DNA of 64,000 bases from Zoogloea sp. (GCF_017302315.1 NZ_JAFLDT010000003.1:62001-126000), one strand, 5' to 3'; positions 45,741-53,007 are shown, counted from the first letter of the stretch. The notes: generated from the sequence alone by a model not told the origin. Numbers and translations: made by a program.

Positions 45741-46318
45741 TGGCTCGTAAAACTTACTATCGTTTTGCGCCGGCTCAACCTGGCGAATCCGCCGTCGCCG
45801 TGTTGTTTGCTCGCGAGCGGTCCGAATATTTCAGCTTGCCCGAATGTGACGTCTGGCCGCGTTCTCGCGATGCTCGCAATTACGCGGGGCATCTCCCTGT
45901 TATTGCGCACCCGCCCTGTCGTGGTTGGGGTCGCCTTCGGCATCTGGCAAAGCCTGTCGTCGGTGAACGCCATCTGGCGATTTTCGCCGTTGAGCAAGTT
46001 CGTCGTTGCGGTGGTGTCCTTGAACATCCGGCAGGCTCCACTCTTTGGGATGTGCTCTCTCTTCCTCGACCTGGTGATTCTGACCTCGTTGGTGGTCGTA
46101 CTGTTTCGGTCTACCAAGGGCATTTTGGCCATCGTGCTCCTAAACACACTTGGCTATATATCGTTGGCGCGCCTTCTATTCCACCGATTCCGGACGGTCC
46201 TTTGCCTGAAGGGCGTGTCGAGCTGATGGGCCAGCAAGAGCGCGAAAGAACGCCGTTGCTTTTCGCCAGGTGGCTTGTCGAGCTGGCGAAGTCCTGCGAG
46301 GTGCTCCATGGCGCGTAA
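45740..46318 (+). CDS. Prophage 1 protein with HPPCRGWG motif, 192 aa
   Basis: The protein contains VIAHPPCRGWGRLRHLAKP near residue 55, then GGVLEHPAGSTLW and a C-terminal GRVELMGQQERERTPLLFARW. The Pro-Pro-Cys core resembles the catalytic loop of C5 cytosine methyltransferases, and similar short proteins occur in phages. No clear SAM-binding motif I is visible, so methyltransferase activity is not established. It overlaps the initiator gene by 11 bases. Confidence 0.6.
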   Translation: MARKTYYRFAPAQPGESAVAVLFARERSEYFSLPECDVWPRSRDARNYAGHLPVIAHPPCRGWGRLRHLAKPVVGERHLAIFAVEQVRRCGGVLEHPAGSTLWDVLSLPRPGDSDLVGGRTVSVYQGHFGHRAPKHTWLYIVGAPSIPPIPDGPLPEGRVELMGQQERERTPLLFARWLVELAKSCEVLHGA

Positions 46319-47603
46319 ATCCCGGCCGGTCGAGCTGTCGCATGTCCGCGAGTCTGAAGCTAATTCGCGCCTCTCGTCTGAGAAGATCGAACGGCTTGAA
46401 TTTGATGTGGCTGCGGCGTTGCGCGGGCGCGACGCAGGAGCGCACGGGCACGGCGCAGCTAAAGTGGGCTTTGCCCCCCCCTCACTAACAGGGGGGGAAC
46501 ATCACGAGGAAACCGCGGAATGCGTCGAACTCATGATGGACGGCGGGCAAGTCAAGATCGTCGTGAAGCGCACGGGTCCTGACGGCGGGCAGGCTTTTAT
46601 TGACTGGATCAATTTCACGTGTCACGAGGATACAGCCCATAAGGTGGGATATCCCGGCTCGACGCTCACTGATTCGGACATCGTTAAAGCAATGTCATAT
46701 GCTGTTGAAGGCATCTTCGGCTTCGGTATTACGTCTCAGTGTGACCGCGGCCGTAACTTCTACCGCCGTGCTTATGAGCTTGGCGAGGATGGATATGGTT
46801 TTGTGGCCCATGGCGGTCAACGTCACACGGTGATGGTGTCTATATCTGGCACGGGCCTCGCGGCAGCAAAGGTGGGGTGGGAATACCGTTTAAGGCATTT
46901 CTGCGAAAACATCGCAGTTAATCCAAAGCTGACACGCGTTGATGTTGCCCATGACTGTTTCAACGGCGAATACACTCCGATGCAGGCGTCCATCGATTAC
47001 GACGATGGAATGTTTAAGCTTCCAAAGTCCCCTTCAAATCCTGCGTGGGAAGAGCGGGGGGACTGGAAAGCCGAAAGGGCGGGGCGTAATACGCGAGGTA
47101 TCACGGCATATATCGGCGTTCGCACCTCGGGCAAGTTTTGTCGCGTCTATGAAAAGGGTCGTCAGCTTGGCGACAAGGATTCTAAGTGGGTCCGCGTGGA
47201 AGTCGAGTTCAAGTCGGTTGATCGCATCCTGCCGTTCGACATTCTCACCGCACCTGGCGCTTATCTTACGGGTGCTTATCCGGCATTCGGGTGGATCAGC
47301 GAAAAGCAAGAGCGCATTACGACTATCCGCGAAACAAAGATCGCAGAAAAGCGCAAGAAGGAAGAGTGGATCACGTCCGTTGCAGGTCCTGACCTGGCGG
47401 TCCTTGTCGAGCTTGAGCCGGGCGAAACGGATTCTGAGCGGGCGCTGAACTTGATCAATCGAATCAAAAACGAATCGAAGCTTCCCAAGTGGGCGAAGCT
47501 CCCCGATTACCGTTTTTGTCCTGCTGCTATTCATCAGCCTGAGTTGTCCGCCGGGGCAACGGAAGAGGCTATCTATACCCGGCTTGAAAGAATGGAGATT
47601 TAA
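46308..47603 (+). CDS. Prophage 1 replication initiation protein (Rep_trans type)
   Basis: About 431 residues. The replication-initiation-factor core (about 85-340) has FIDWINFTCHED, the strand LTRVDVAHDCFNGEYT, TAYIGVRTSGKFCRVYEKGRQ (in two parts) and WVRVEVEFKSVDRILPFDIL, typical of pT181-RepC-like and inovirus gpII-equivalent proteins. It should nick the plus origin and start rolling-circle replication. A C8/G7 hairpin lies inside the gene at 46474-46497. ATG 46308 overlaps the previous gene; 46275 is the longest frame. Confidence 0.88.
   Translation: MARKSRPVELSHVRESEANSRLSSEKIERLEFDVAAALRGRDAGAHGHGAAKVGFAPPSLTGGEHHEETAECVELMMDGGQVKIVVKRTGPDGGQAFIDWINFTCHEDTAHKVGYPGSTLTDSDIVKAMSYAVEGIFGFGITSQCDRGRNFYRRAYELGEDGYGFVAHGGQRHTVMVSISGTGLAAAKVGWEYRLRHFCENIAVNPKLTRVDVAHDCFNGEYTPMQASIDYDDGMFKLPKSPSNPAWEERGDWKAERAGRNTRGITAYIGVRTSGKFCRVYEKGRQLGDKDSKWVRVEVEFKSVDRILPFDILTAPGAYLTGAYPAFGWISEKQERITTIRETKIAEKRKKEEWITSVAGPDLAVLVELEPGETDSERALNLINRIKNESKLPKWAKLPDYRFCPAAIHQPELSAGATEEAIYTRLERMEI
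46474..46497 (+). other. Candidate plus-strand origin hairpin inside prophage 1 rep gene
   Basis: CCCCCCCT, loop CACTAAC and AGGGGGGG form a perfect 8-bp stem in the 5' quarter of the rep gene. In pT181-type replicons the double-strand origin lies inside the rep gene and includes a hairpin, so this is the best origin candidate for prophage 1. Confidence 0.45.
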
Positions 47604-47605
47604 AA

Positions 47606-47908
47606 ATGCAATTCGATACCGTTGCCAATGTTACCGGCATTAAGCGTTTCAAGGATACCGTCGAGGGCAAAGCCTACGACAGCACGACGGTGTTTGCTGA
47701 GGTCGCCATGGATGAAAAATCCGGCAATGCAAAGGGCGTTGCCAGTCAGCCGTTCGGCTGGGGCACGTCGGAAAACTTCTCCCGAATTGCACATCTCCCG
47801 TTTCCGTTTCAAGCCAAGCTAACCTTTGAGATGGTTACGAATGGCAAGGGCTCCGGCAAACAGGTACTTATTGATCTCAAGCCGTTGCAGCCGGCTCCGA
47901 AGGCGTAA
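47606..47908 (+). CDS. Prophage 1 probable ssDNA-binding protein (gpV position)
   Basis: 100 residues, mostly beta-strand-like (FDTVANVTGIKRFKDTVEG, FPFQAKLTFEMVTNGKG) with a Pro/Lys tail. It follows the initiator gene by 2 bases, where filamentous phages encode the small single-strand DNA-binding protein. No sequence motif proves the function; the call rests on position, size and composition. Confidence 0.6.
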   Translation: MQFDTVANVTGIKRFKDTVEGKAYDSTTVFAEVAMDEKSGNAKGVASQPFGWGTSENFSRIAHLPFPFQAKLTFEMVTNGKGSGKQVLIDLKPLQPAPKA

Positions 47909-47910
47909 AC

Positions 47911-48114
47911 ATGAATCGGGAAATGGTTCAGGTCTTCGTTATTCAGTGCGCTTCTACGGGCGAATTTTTGACAGAGGATTTGAATTATTCCCGGTCCCTC
48001 AAACGCGCGGGTCGTCTCTATGACGTTCAGGAAGCTGCGGAAACTGCGCAATTTAACCTCGATCACGATTACGAGATCAGCACGTTTTTCGAATACACGA
48101 AGTTGAGGAAATAA
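47911..48114 (+). CDS. Prophage 1 small protein, 67 aa, unknown
   Basis: A soluble acidic/basic mixed protein (MNREMVQVFVIQCASTGEF...). No family is recognised. It lies 2 bases from each neighbour in the replication-to-coat operon, which supports it as a real gene. Confidence 0.55.
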   Translation: MNREMVQVFVIQCASTGEFLTEDLNYSRSLKRAGRLYDVQEAAETAQFNLDHDYEISTFFEYTKLRK

Positions 48115-48116
48115 AA

Positions 48117-48251
48117 ATGAGTCCAGAGGTGCAAACGGCTTTGCAGGAAATAGCGCTAGTGGGCGTCCTGGCTCCAGCCGTGGCGCTTCTGGTATTCATG
48201 GTTCATGTTTATATCAAAACCACCGGCCTTTTCCGCAAGAATTTTTTTTAG
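48117..48251 (+). CDS. Prophage 1 small single-span membrane protein, 44 aa
   Basis: The ATG at 48117 opens MSPEVQTALQEIALVGV, followed by a hydrophobic helix (LAPAVALLVFMVHVYI) and a basic tail (TTGLFRKN). A short acidic N-terminus, one helix and a positive C-terminus are the design of filamentous phage minor coat proteins (pVII/pIX). It sits 2 bases after the previous gene and just before the major coat gene. Confidence 0.6.
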   Translation: MSPEVQTALQEIALVGVLAPAVALLVFMVHVYIKTTGLFRKNFF

Positions 48252-48314
48252 TTGTTCGGCCGAATTGACCCATCGGCCGGATATTTCATCGGGTCTTTTT
48301 TTTGGAGAATCAAA

Positions 48315-48521
48315 ATGCAAATGATCAAATCTGCTCGTCGTTCCTTCGCCGCTGCTGGTGCTCTGGTTGCCGGTTCGATTTCCGCCGCGCATGCGGCCCT
48401 GCCGTCCGGCGTTGAATCCGCCCTTACCACGGCCGGTGATGACGCCAAGCTCGTTGGCGTTGCTGTTTTCGTCGTGCTGGTCGGCATTTTCGCCATCAAG
48501 CTGATGCGTCGCGGTCTGTAA
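48315..48521 (+). CDS. Prophage 1 major coat protein (pVIII type)
   Basis: 68 residues. The signal peptide runs MQMIKSARRSFAAAGALVAG... and is cut after SAAHA. The mature part of about 42 residues is a short acidic segment (ALPSGVESALTTAGDDAKL), a membrane helix (VGVAVFVVLVGIFAIKL) and a basic end (MRRGL). This is the classic pVIII plan: acidic surface, hydrophobic middle, basic DNA-facing end. GGAG precedes the ATG by 8 bases. Confidence 0.88.
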   Translation: MQMIKSARRSFAAAGALVAGSISAAHAALPSGVESALTTAGDDAKLVGVAVFVVLVGIFAIKLMRRGL

Positions 48522-49075
48522 TGCGTACCCGCCTGCTCCTTGCATTTCTGCTTGCGCTGATTGGTTCGGCGCAGGCGGGTTATTACGCAACCGCAACGGT
48601 TGTTGTATCTCCTTTTGGATCGCTTGTGCAGGGTGTTAATAGCTCCTGCTATTTGACGCCGTCCATGGCTATTGCCGGTCTCGCGCAGATGGCCGGTAAC
48701 TCTCCTGCATTTGTTAAGACCATTGATACGACTTCCGCTACGTTTGAGGCGTATTACTATGATGTGAGCCCAATTCGGCTTTTTACGGGCACGATTGCCC
48801 AGTGCGTGGCTAATCCGGCCGTTACGACGTTGCCCACGTTTATCGGTGGTGCGACTGACCCAGCAATTCAGGGCGGCTCTATTTTTACGGGCTCTGGTGG
48901 CGGTGGCGGTGGTGGCGGATCATCTACTGTTTCCGGGACGGTGACGATGACGCCATATGTTCCAACTGAGGCGGAAAAGCTTTCCGCTGTTCAAGATGGC
49001 GCGCTCGCGGGCGGTATGATTTTTACCGCAATGGTGGGAGCGTATGCTTTCGTCTTGATGAGGCGGGCTCTCTGA
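48521..49075 (+). CDS. Prophage 1 secreted protein with Gly linker and C-terminal helix
   Basis: 184 residues: a signal peptide (MRTRLLLAFLLALIGSAQA), a domain with two Cys, a poly-Gly linker (GSGGGGGGGG) and a C-terminal membrane helix followed by LMRRAL, almost the same end as the major coat protein (LMRRGL). It overlaps the coat gene by one base. It may be a minor virion protein; no family is recognised. Confidence 0.65.
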   Translation: MRTRLLLAFLLALIGSAQAGYYATATVVVSPFGSLVQGVNSSCYLTPSMAIAGLAQMAGNSPAFVKTIDTTSATFEAYYYDVSPIRLFTGTIAQCVANPAVTTLPTFIGGATDPAIQGGSIFTGSGGGGGGGGSSTVSGTVTMTPYVPTEAEKLSAVQDGALAGGMIFTAMVGAYAFVLMRRAL

Positions 49076-49137
49076 TGCTCTATCAGATTGTGTTCGTGTT
49101 GCTCGTTATTTCTCTATCTGCCGTGGTGCTGAAATGA
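49075..49137 (+). CDS. Prophage 1 tiny membrane peptide, 20 aa
   Basis: The ATG overlaps the previous stop (TGATG) and encodes MLYQIVFVLLVISLSAVVLK, almost all hydrophobic with a Lys at the end. Its stop overlaps the next ATG (ATGA). Translational coupling on both sides argues for a real gene. It is a candidate pVII/pIX-type end-cap protein, shorter than those of M13 (32-33 residues). Confidence 0.5.
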   Translation: MLYQIVFVLLVISLSAVVLK

Positions 49138-49205
49138 TCCTCGATCAATGGTTTATCGTTGGGCTTCTCGCGGTAATTCTTCCCATGTGGGTCATATTCA
49201 AATGA
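49134..49205 (+). CDS. Prophage 1 tiny membrane peptide, 23 aa
   Basis: It starts inside the stop of the preceding peptide (ATGA) and encodes MILDQWFIVGLLAVILPMWV plus IFK: a short polar start, a hydrophobic helix and a basic end. Its stop overlaps the pIII-like gene start (ATGA). A 24-residue peptide occupies the same place before the adhesin gene in prophage 2. Confidence 0.55.
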   Translation: MILDQWFIVGLLAVILPMWVIFK

Positions 49206-50515
49206 GATATTTCATTGTCTCGTTGCTGCTTACTATTGCAGTCGGTTACGCGTTTGCGGGGGATCGTTACTCTTCTGATTCGTATACTTCGGTTGTGGAT
49301 AAATGCACGGCTCTGCGGCCGAATTGGCAAACGCCGTGCGCAATTGTTGGCGCTGCGTGTCCGGCTACGCAGAATGGCGGTTCGTGTTCGGAGGCTGCTA
49401 CCGGTGTTTTTATCAGTGTTGACGGTGTTTCGACTGCGCCAATTAATGCCTATATCCAGTGGGATTATTGCTCCGATGCGTTCCCAATCCGTAGCGGTAA
49501 CACGTGCGTTGTGGATGATCCGTGCAGGCGTAAAGCTGGTCTTGCCGTCGATGATGGGACCGTCGGTCCTGGTAATACCAAGCTTTCGATGGCGTTTCCG
49601 GTTCGCCCCGATGGCATATATACCGGTCAAGTCTTTTGTTCCGGCGGTTGCAAAGCGGCGGTCACGAAGGACGTAACTAGCGTCGGTATCGGTGCGGGTG
49701 GCAATTACTACGGCCAATTCAACGCCAATTTTTCCGGCCAGTCCTGCGATCCTCCCGCTGTTAATGTCGGCCCGGATTCGAGCCCCGTCAAGCTGGTCGC
49801 TGGCAACAGTAAAGAATATGACTGTTTGGCGTCCGGTAGGACATACGGATACGTTAATGGCGCTGTCCATTGCCTAGACAATGCCTCAGAAAAAAAGGGT
49901 AATGCTACCCAAACAAAAGAGCAGAAAAATCCGGACGGCACGACCACGAAAACCACCGTTGAAAAAAACGTGTCTTGTACGGGTGCAGGGTCGTGTGTAA
50001 CGACGACAACGACTACGACCACGATTATCGGCGCGGACGGCACGCAGCAAAGCACCAAATCTGAGCAGACAAAAGAGACGAGCGAGACCGGCAACCCGAG
50101 CGGATCGTCATTCTGCAAGGATAATTCATCCTCGCCGATTTGCAAATCGTCGTCATTCTCCGGCGATTGCCTCTCTGGATTTTCGTGTGACGGCGATAGC
50201 GTGGGCTGTGCGACGGCTAAAGCGTCCTGGATGCGCTATTGCGACTCGAAATGGATGAAGCCCGGTAATCCGTCCGCTTCGACTACGGCGCTTACTGAAA
50301 AGAAGGTTCTTCCTCAGTCCGGAATAACGCCCGTTTCGATTTCGGAGAATGGCCAGTGTCCCGCGGATAGGTCGTTCTCTATTGCCGGTAGAACGGTGAC
50401 GTTTTCATATTCCACGTTTTGTCAGTTTCTGGGAATGATAAGGCCAGTGATTATTGCGGCGGGGTGGCTTGTCGCGGCATATATCGTTTTCGGTCTTGGT
50501 CAAAAGTCTGAATAG
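49202..50515 (+). CDS. Prophage 1 pIII-like adsorption/minor coat protein
   Basis: 437 residues: a signal peptide (MRYFIVSLLLTIAVGYAFAG), a Cys-rich N-terminal region, a Lys/Thr-rich spacer (KTTVEKN... and a run of eight Thr), a second Cys-rich region, and a C-terminal membrane helix (PVIIAAGWLVAAYIVFGLG). The N-terminal secreted domains, flexible linker and C-terminal anchor are the layout of pIII, which binds the host pilus and ends virion extrusion. The sequence is not like Ff pIII, so the receptor is unknown. Confidence 0.72.
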   Translation: MRYFIVSLLLTIAVGYAFAGDRYSSDSYTSVVDKCTALRPNWQTPCAIVGAACPATQNGGSCSEAATGVFISVDGVSTAPINAYIQWDYCSDAFPIRSGNTCVVDDPCRRKAGLAVDDGTVGPGNTKLSMAFPVRPDGIYTGQVFCSGGCKAAVTKDVTSVGIGAGGNYYGQFNANFSGQSCDPPAVNVGPDSSPVKLVAGNSKEYDCLASGRTYGYVNGAVHCLDNASEKKGNATQTKEQKNPDGTTTKTTVEKNVSCTGAGSCVTTTTTTTTIIGADGTQQSTKSEQTKETSETGNPSGSSFCKDNSSSPICKSSSFSGDCLSGFSCDGDSVGCATAKASWMRYCDSKWMKPGNPSASTTALTEKKVLPQSGITPVSISENGQCPADRSFSIAGRTVTFSYSTFCQFLGMIRPVIIAAGWLVAAYIVFGLGQKSE

Positions 50516-50606
50516 AGACGGATAAAGTCTTTATTTAAACGTTTCAATTTATACGTATTAATTGAAACGCATAACGTATTAAAATAAACGTTTAGAATGG
50601 AATGCC
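50516..50606. repeat. AT-rich gap with near-perfect 30-bp palindrome
   Basis: The only real gap in the prophage 1 late operon. CGTTTCAATT (50540) and AATTGAAACG (50560) enclose ATACGTAT, itself a palindrome; only two central positions break full symmetry. AACGTTTA recurs near 50585. It may be a terminator, a processing site or a protein-binding site. Confidence 0.55.
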
Positions 50607-50891
50607 ATGTTCGATAATCTCTTCGATTGGATTGATTCGAGTCTCGGTGCTTGGGCGAAAAAAGTACTTTCGTCACTCGGTATTGGTTGGCTGTCGTTTG
50701 AGGGAATCACCGAATTAGCGTCCCAGCTTAAAGATCAGTTCCTGGCGTCCTGGGGCGGTATTCCGCAGGACGTTGTTAATATCCTCTCGATGGCTGGCTT
50801 TGGCGTTGCCTTCGGCGTGATTTTTGGCGCGATTACGTATCGTGCCGTAATGTCGGCATTCGGGCGGCTTGGCAAGGTGATAGTGGGATGA
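50607..50891 (+). CDS. Prophage 1 pVI-like membrane protein (DUF2523 type)
   Basis: 94 residues with an amphipathic N-terminus (MFDNLFDWIDSSLGAWAKKV) and a C-terminal hydrophobic helix (ILSMAGFGVAFGVIFGAITY). DUF2523-type proteins lie directly before Zot genes in inoviruses and correspond to pVI, which caps the virion with pIII. It overlaps the Zot gene by ATGA. Confidence 0.75.
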   Translation: MFDNLFDWIDSSLGAWAKKVLSSLGIGWLSFEGITELASQLKDQFLASWGGIPQDVVNILSMAGFGVAFGVIFGAITYRAVMSAFGRLGKVIVG

Positions 50892-52033
50892 CCCTGCGCA
50901 TTGTCACCGGTACGCCCGGTGCCGGTAAAACGGCAATGGTCGTGGCTGATTTGATGCAGCCGGAATTCTCGGACCGTCCGCTTTTTGTGATGGGCATTTC
51001 CGGACTGACACTCGATCATTCCCCCGTTCCGCCCGTTGCGGAATGGACCAAACTGGTCCCGAATAAAGACGATCCAACGATCCTGGAACCAGAATTCACT
51101 TTTCCGCCGCGGTCCATCATTGTCATTGACGAGGCGCAGCGGGTTTTTCGCCCTCGTGCATCGGGTAGTAAAGTGCCAGATCACGTTGCTGCCATGGAAA
51201 AGCATCGTCATGGTGGTGTTGATTTTTGGCTGATGACCCAAAAGCCCGGGTTGCTCGACGCCAATATCCGGGATTTGTGCGGGTGTCATGTGCACCTGCG
51301 GCAGACCGCTATCGGTCGTTGGCGGTATGAGTGGCCGGAGATGGCGGACCCGAAAAGTAAGAATGATCGCGATATTGCCAGCCGTCGCCGTTACAAGCTT
51401 CCGAAGGAAGCTTTTGATAAGTACGTCTCGAGCAAGCATCACATTGTGCATAAGCATGCACTACCTAATTCGGTGATTATGCTCGCTGTTGTTGCGGTCG
51501 CTGTCTGCGCTCTCGGCTGGTATCTCTACGGCCGATATAATCAGGTCCGGGCGGAACTCTCCGGTGAAGCTCCGCGGCCCGGTGTAACTGTACCCGGTGA
51601 ACCAGGTGCAAAAGGGCAGGGGGCTCCTGTTCCTCCGCCTGACCCGGTTGCGACGTACCTTGCCGCAAACAAGCCGCGCTTGGATGGCTATGTTCATACG
51701 GCCCCGGCTTACGATGGTTTGACCCAGCCGACGGAAGTTCCTGTTCCGGCAGGGTGTGTGTCCAATAAGACCCAGTGCAAGTGCTATACGCAACAGGCCA
51801 CACCTTACGCCTTGCCGGAGTCGGAATGTCGGCACATCGCGGCCCATGGGCTATTCTTGGCCTTCAATCCATCTGGCATTAAACAACAACAACAGGCGCA
51901 GCAGCCCCAGCAGCGCCAGCAGCAGCCACAACAGCCACCCCAGCAGGTTGCGCAAGCCTCGTTCCCCGGCTTCCCCGCAAAGGACGTCTTTGTCGGTCCC
52001 GGAACAAAGCCTGTGCCCCTCGTTTCGGACTGA
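50888..52033 (+). CDS. Prophage 1 Zot/pI-type assembly ATPase
   Basis: 381 residues. The N-terminal Zot domain has Walker A GTPGAGKT and Walker B IIVIDEAQRVF, then a single membrane helix near 198-216 (VIMLAVVAVAVCALGWYLYG) and a periplasmic part ending in a Gln-rich run. This is the inner-membrane motor for filamentous virion extrusion. The periplasmic part should dock on a secretin, but prophage 1 encodes none. Confidence 0.92.
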   Translation: MTLRIVTGTPGAGKTAMVVADLMQPEFSDRPLFVMGISGLTLDHSPVPPVAEWTKLVPNKDDPTILEPEFTFPPRSIIVIDEAQRVFRPRASGSKVPDHVAAMEKHRHGGVDFWLMTQKPGLLDANIRDLCGCHVHLRQTAIGRWRYEWPEMADPKSKNDRDIASRRRYKLPKEAFDKYVSSKHHIVHKHALPNSVIMLAVVAVAVCALGWYLYGRYNQVRAELSGEAPRPGVTVPGEPGAKGQGAPVPPPDPVATYLAANKPRLDGYVHTAPAYDGLTQPTEVPVPAGCVSNKTQCKCYTQQATPYALPESECRHIAAHGLFLAFNPSGIKQQQQAQQPQQRQQQPQQPPQQVAQASFPGFPAKDVFVGPGTKPVPLVSD

Positions 52034-52324
52034 CCATGGTCTTTCTGTCCGTGCTCTCATCAAACCATCTTCCTGCTGCCAAACATCACGAGTTGTCAGT
52101 CATTGCTTGTCGTTGTCGCAGCAGCGCGTGACGTAAGCCCAGTATTTGACCATTTGATAGCTGCATACTCACCCGCAAATAAACCACAAAAGCATAAACG
52201 TAGAGGTGTGGCGGGAGGCCGAACGCAGCGTAGGCGGAGTTCGGCGAATCGACACGGTTAGTCACCTATGGCGCAAAGCGCCTATTGCTTTTATCTAGAG
52301 GGGCGCAGCCCCGGGGGGTGTGGG
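52034..52324. other. Prophage 1 non-coding region with hairpins
   Basis: There is no credible gene. GCCGAAC (52218) pairs with GTTCGGC (52239) inside a longer imperfect stem closed by GTGT / ACAC (52206-52255). GGCGC AAA GCGCC follows at about 52270, and GGGGCGCAGCCCC at about 52301. As the only large non-coding stretch after the pI gene, it is the likely place for the packaging signal and complementary-strand origin. Confidence 0.5.
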
Positions 52325-52561
52325 TTGAAGCCGTGGCAACTCTGTGAACAGTGGCACTATGCCTTCGGACGGCGTTTGCTTTTTGTCTCGAGGCGGTGCC
52401 GTGTTTCCCTTGTGGATCTCTCGAGGCGTTCCGGTGTCCCTTACTCAACCCTGCACGGCTATATTTCCAATGGCCGCCGGGTTCCGGCCTATGTAGTCGT
52501 TCAGTTGTCCAGGGCGCTTGGCGTGCAAGTCTCTGAACTTCTTGAGGATTCGCAGCAGTAG
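52325..52561 (+). CDS. Prophage 1 terminal small HTH protein
   Basis: About 78 residues. A helix-turn-helix (VSLVDLSRRSGVPYSTLHGYI) follows a short KPWQLCEQWHYAFG start that matches APWELEEQFYQSMG in the prophage 2 counterpart. The TTG at 52325 after a G-rich ribosome site is therefore preferred over the longer ATG 52268. It lies at the right end next to att core 2 and overlaps the convergent prophage 2 repressor by 61 bases. It could be a second regulator or a recombination directionality factor. Confidence 0.68.
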   Translation: MKPWQLCEQWHYAFGRRLLFVSRRCRVSLVDLSRRSGVPYSTLHGYISNGRRVPAYVVVQLSRALGVQVSELLEDSQQ

Positions 52562-52974
52562 TTCAGCAAGGCGACGATGAGCGCGGTTCTGAAAATTACT
52601 GGGTTCTGAATGAGAATTGTTCTCATCTCATTGTTTGCCGTTTGTGCATGCGCTGCACCGTCGTTGATCTTGTCTCCAGCAAGGGCGAAAAAACACACTG
52701 TCACCCCTGCGCCCACCTTCCGAGACAAAGCCCGCCAGTAGTTCCGGCGGGCTTCGTTTTTCTCCGTCTCCGCCTCGATCTGGGCAAGTAGTTGGATCGG
52801 GTCAATCTTCAGAGCGTCAGCTAGCCGCATGCAGGCGTAAGCGTCAGGAATTCGTTTTCCACGTCGCCATTCGGCAATATAACCGTTTGATATTTCAAGA
52901 TATTTTGCGAGCTTGTAATCTGAATCAATACCAAGCTCTGCCTTTGCGTCGTCTAAGACTTTAGATATATCCAT
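52501..52974 (-). CDS. Prophage 2 HTH repressor-type protein (DUF3693-like)
   Basis: 157 residues. The helix-turn-helix (about 18-55, KLAKYLEISNGYIAEWRRGKR) is followed by AEIEAETEKNEARRNYWRAL, split here as a helix, and a hydrophobic segment (VGAGVTVCFFALAG) that may anchor it in the membrane. ATG 52974 has CAGGAG in front. The att core encodes NPVIFR; the last 28 residues (TALIVALLNYCCESSRSS...) are read from the right end of prophage 1, so the present tail reflects the tandem insertion. It faces three CTCCA/TGGAG operators. Confidence 0.82.
   Translation of the reverse strand: MDISKVLDDAKAELGIDSDYKLAKYLEISNGYIAEWRRGKRIPDAYACMRLADALKIDPIQLLAQIEAETEKNEARRNYWRALSRKVGAGVTVCFFALAGDKINDGAAHAQTANNEMRTILIQNPVIFRTALIVALLNYCCESSRSSETCTPSALDN
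52587..52604. other. Attachment core 2 (prophage 1 / prophage 2 junction)
   Basis: The same 18-mer as core 1, between the terminal HTH gene of prophage 1 and the body of prophage 2. It lies inside the 3' part of the prophage 2 repressor gene, in a different frame from core 1. Confidence 0.8.
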
Positions 52975-53007
52975 GGTGGCTCTCCTGTAGTGCTGGCGTG
53001 ACTTTAA

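Larger units (their letters stand above)
44801..52604 (+). mobile_element. Filamentous prophage 1 (inovirus-type), about 7.8 kb
   Basis: The segment between the first two att cores carries the full order of a filamentous phage: leftward HTH repressor, small early genes, Rep_trans-type initiator, ssDNA-binding-like protein, coat proteins, pIII-like adhesin, pVI-like protein and Zot/pI ATPase, then a small rightward HTH gene. GC content and codon use are clearly lower in GC than in the flanking chromosome. No secretin (pIV) and no integrase are present. It directly abuts prophage 2 in the same orientation. Confidence 0.9.

Noticed and set aside
46474-46497. C-run/G-run hairpin as a transcription terminator
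   Set aside because: It lies inside the open rep frame and no T run follows; an origin or packaging role is more plausible.
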